DNA of 59,653 nucleotides from Nocardia pneumoniae NBRC 100136. Its GTDB lineage: Bacteria; Actinomycetota; Actinomycetes; Mycobacteriales; Mycobacteriaceae. Location: contig NZ_BAGF01000051.1 in NCBI RefSeq assembly GCF_000308755.1, positions 1-59,653 on the forward strand, read 5' to 3'. The notes beneath the pieces are model-generated. The model was not told the DNA's origin, did not search any database, and was given only the letters and a program-made list of their open reading frames with translations. Of the stretch, positions 59,400 to 59,653 are shown piece after piece; position 1 is the first letter of the stretch; every line of letters starts with the position of its first letter. Both the position numbers and the translations under genes were made by a program.

Positions 59400-59653
59400 T
59401 CACCGCAGGAAGTCGACCAGCGCGGTGTGGAAGGCGGGGGCCGGTACCGCCATCAAGTGATCGCCGGGCACCACGGCCAGCGTGCCGTTCGGCAGGGCCT
59501 CGGCCAGTCGTTCGGGTTCGGCGGCGAACGGGTCGTTGTCGCCCGCCAGCACCAGCGCGGGCACGGTGACGTCCGAGAGGTCCTCGATCGGGCGGTCGTC
59601 CAGGCCGGTCGCCACCGCCTGCATCGCGTCCATATCGGCGTGCACGGCGTCGG
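59400..59653 (-). CDS. Alpha/beta hydrolase, C-terminal part (5' end beyond window)
   Basis: An open minus frame enters from the right edge and stops at 59400, leaving 83 readable codons. It shows the end of an alpha/beta hydrolase fold: VTVPALVLAGDNDPFA with the acid residue and VVPGDHLMAV with the catalytic His. The nucleophile part is outside the window. Convergent with the GNAT gene, only 7 nt between stops. Confidence 0.8.
   Translation of the reverse strand, partial: DAVHADMDAMQAVATGLDDRPIEDLSDVTVPALVLAGDNDPFAAEPERLAEALPNGTLAVVPGDHLMAVPAPAFHTALVDFLR

Overview
The window is high-GC actinobacterial chromosome, most likely from Nocardia or a close mycolic-acid-producing relative (Mycobacteriales). 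The grounds are frequent GTG starts, 4- and 7-nt stop/start overlaps, phosphatidylinositol-mannoside genes, a rel/apt/lipoprotein/secF/secD/yajC block, ruvCAB, and pdxS/tesB/pdxT/yebC followed by a Nudix/pimA/patA/pgsA/HIT/thrS block. From memory this backbone follows the M. tuberculosis Rv2583c-Rv2614c region. The genus was not confirmed by any search.

Layout. 1-8296 (minus): an envelope-associated module that looks like part of a type IV secretion apparatus. It has a TrbL/VirB6-like polytopic protein (cut by the window edge), three tandem paralogous extracytoplasmic proteins, two tiny two-helix membrane proteins, two MinD/ParA-like ATPases, a single-pass membrane protein and a large secreted cutinase-family protein. 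8572-10983: rel. 11525-15982: an accessory block between rel and apt (metallophosphoesterase, NrtR-like regulator, divergent HxlR/SnoaL pair, ABC-F protein). 16165-21917: apt, lipoprotein, secF, secD, yajC. 22040-24946: Baeyer-Villiger monooxygenase with divergent TetR regulator, then a protein made of four DivIVA motifs. 24983-27243: ruvB, ruvA, ruvC. 27325-31294: accessory genes (hotdog thioesterase, macro domain, decayed esterase, GlxA-type regulator, quinone oxidoreductase, small DUF5988-like protein). 31498-38191: yebC, pdxT, tesB and pdxS, with a second accessory block (kinase-like protein, SDR, MTB12-like lipoprotein, LysR) between tesB and pdxS. 38370-45301: phosphatidylinositol-mannoside block ending in thrS. 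45422-48820: FhuF-like protein, small membrane protein, and a SulP-STAS-carbonic anhydrase fusion. 49970-50669: four tRNAs. 50905-54453: a sigma-region-4/TnsA-like protein, a CoiA-like membrane-anchored nuclease-like protein and a coiled-coil proline-rich protein. 54483-59653: LysR, FAD monooxygenase, cytochrome P450, GNAT, and a partial alpha/beta hydrolase.

How the genes work together. PdxS and PdxT together make pyridoxal phosphate. YajC, SecD and SecF support preprotein export. RuvA, RuvB and RuvC resolve Holliday junctions. PgsA, PimA and the acyltransferase make phosphatidylinositol and its acylated mannosides. The P450 and the adjacent flavin monooxygenase probably act on one small molecule.

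Most unusual observations: (1) the type-IV-secretion-like module with a cutinase beside it; (2) two closely similar upstream regions about 0.8 kb apart (48825-48994 and 49644-49800), each with a phased triple repeat, two abutting hairpins and the same Shine-Dalgarno context, one serving the SulP-carbonic anhydrase gene and the other an unrecognisable, perhaps decayed reading frame; (3) a sigma-4/TnsA-like gene overlapping tail-to-tail with a CoiA-like gene beside the tRNA cluster. All functions are predictions from reading the sequence; no database search was run.
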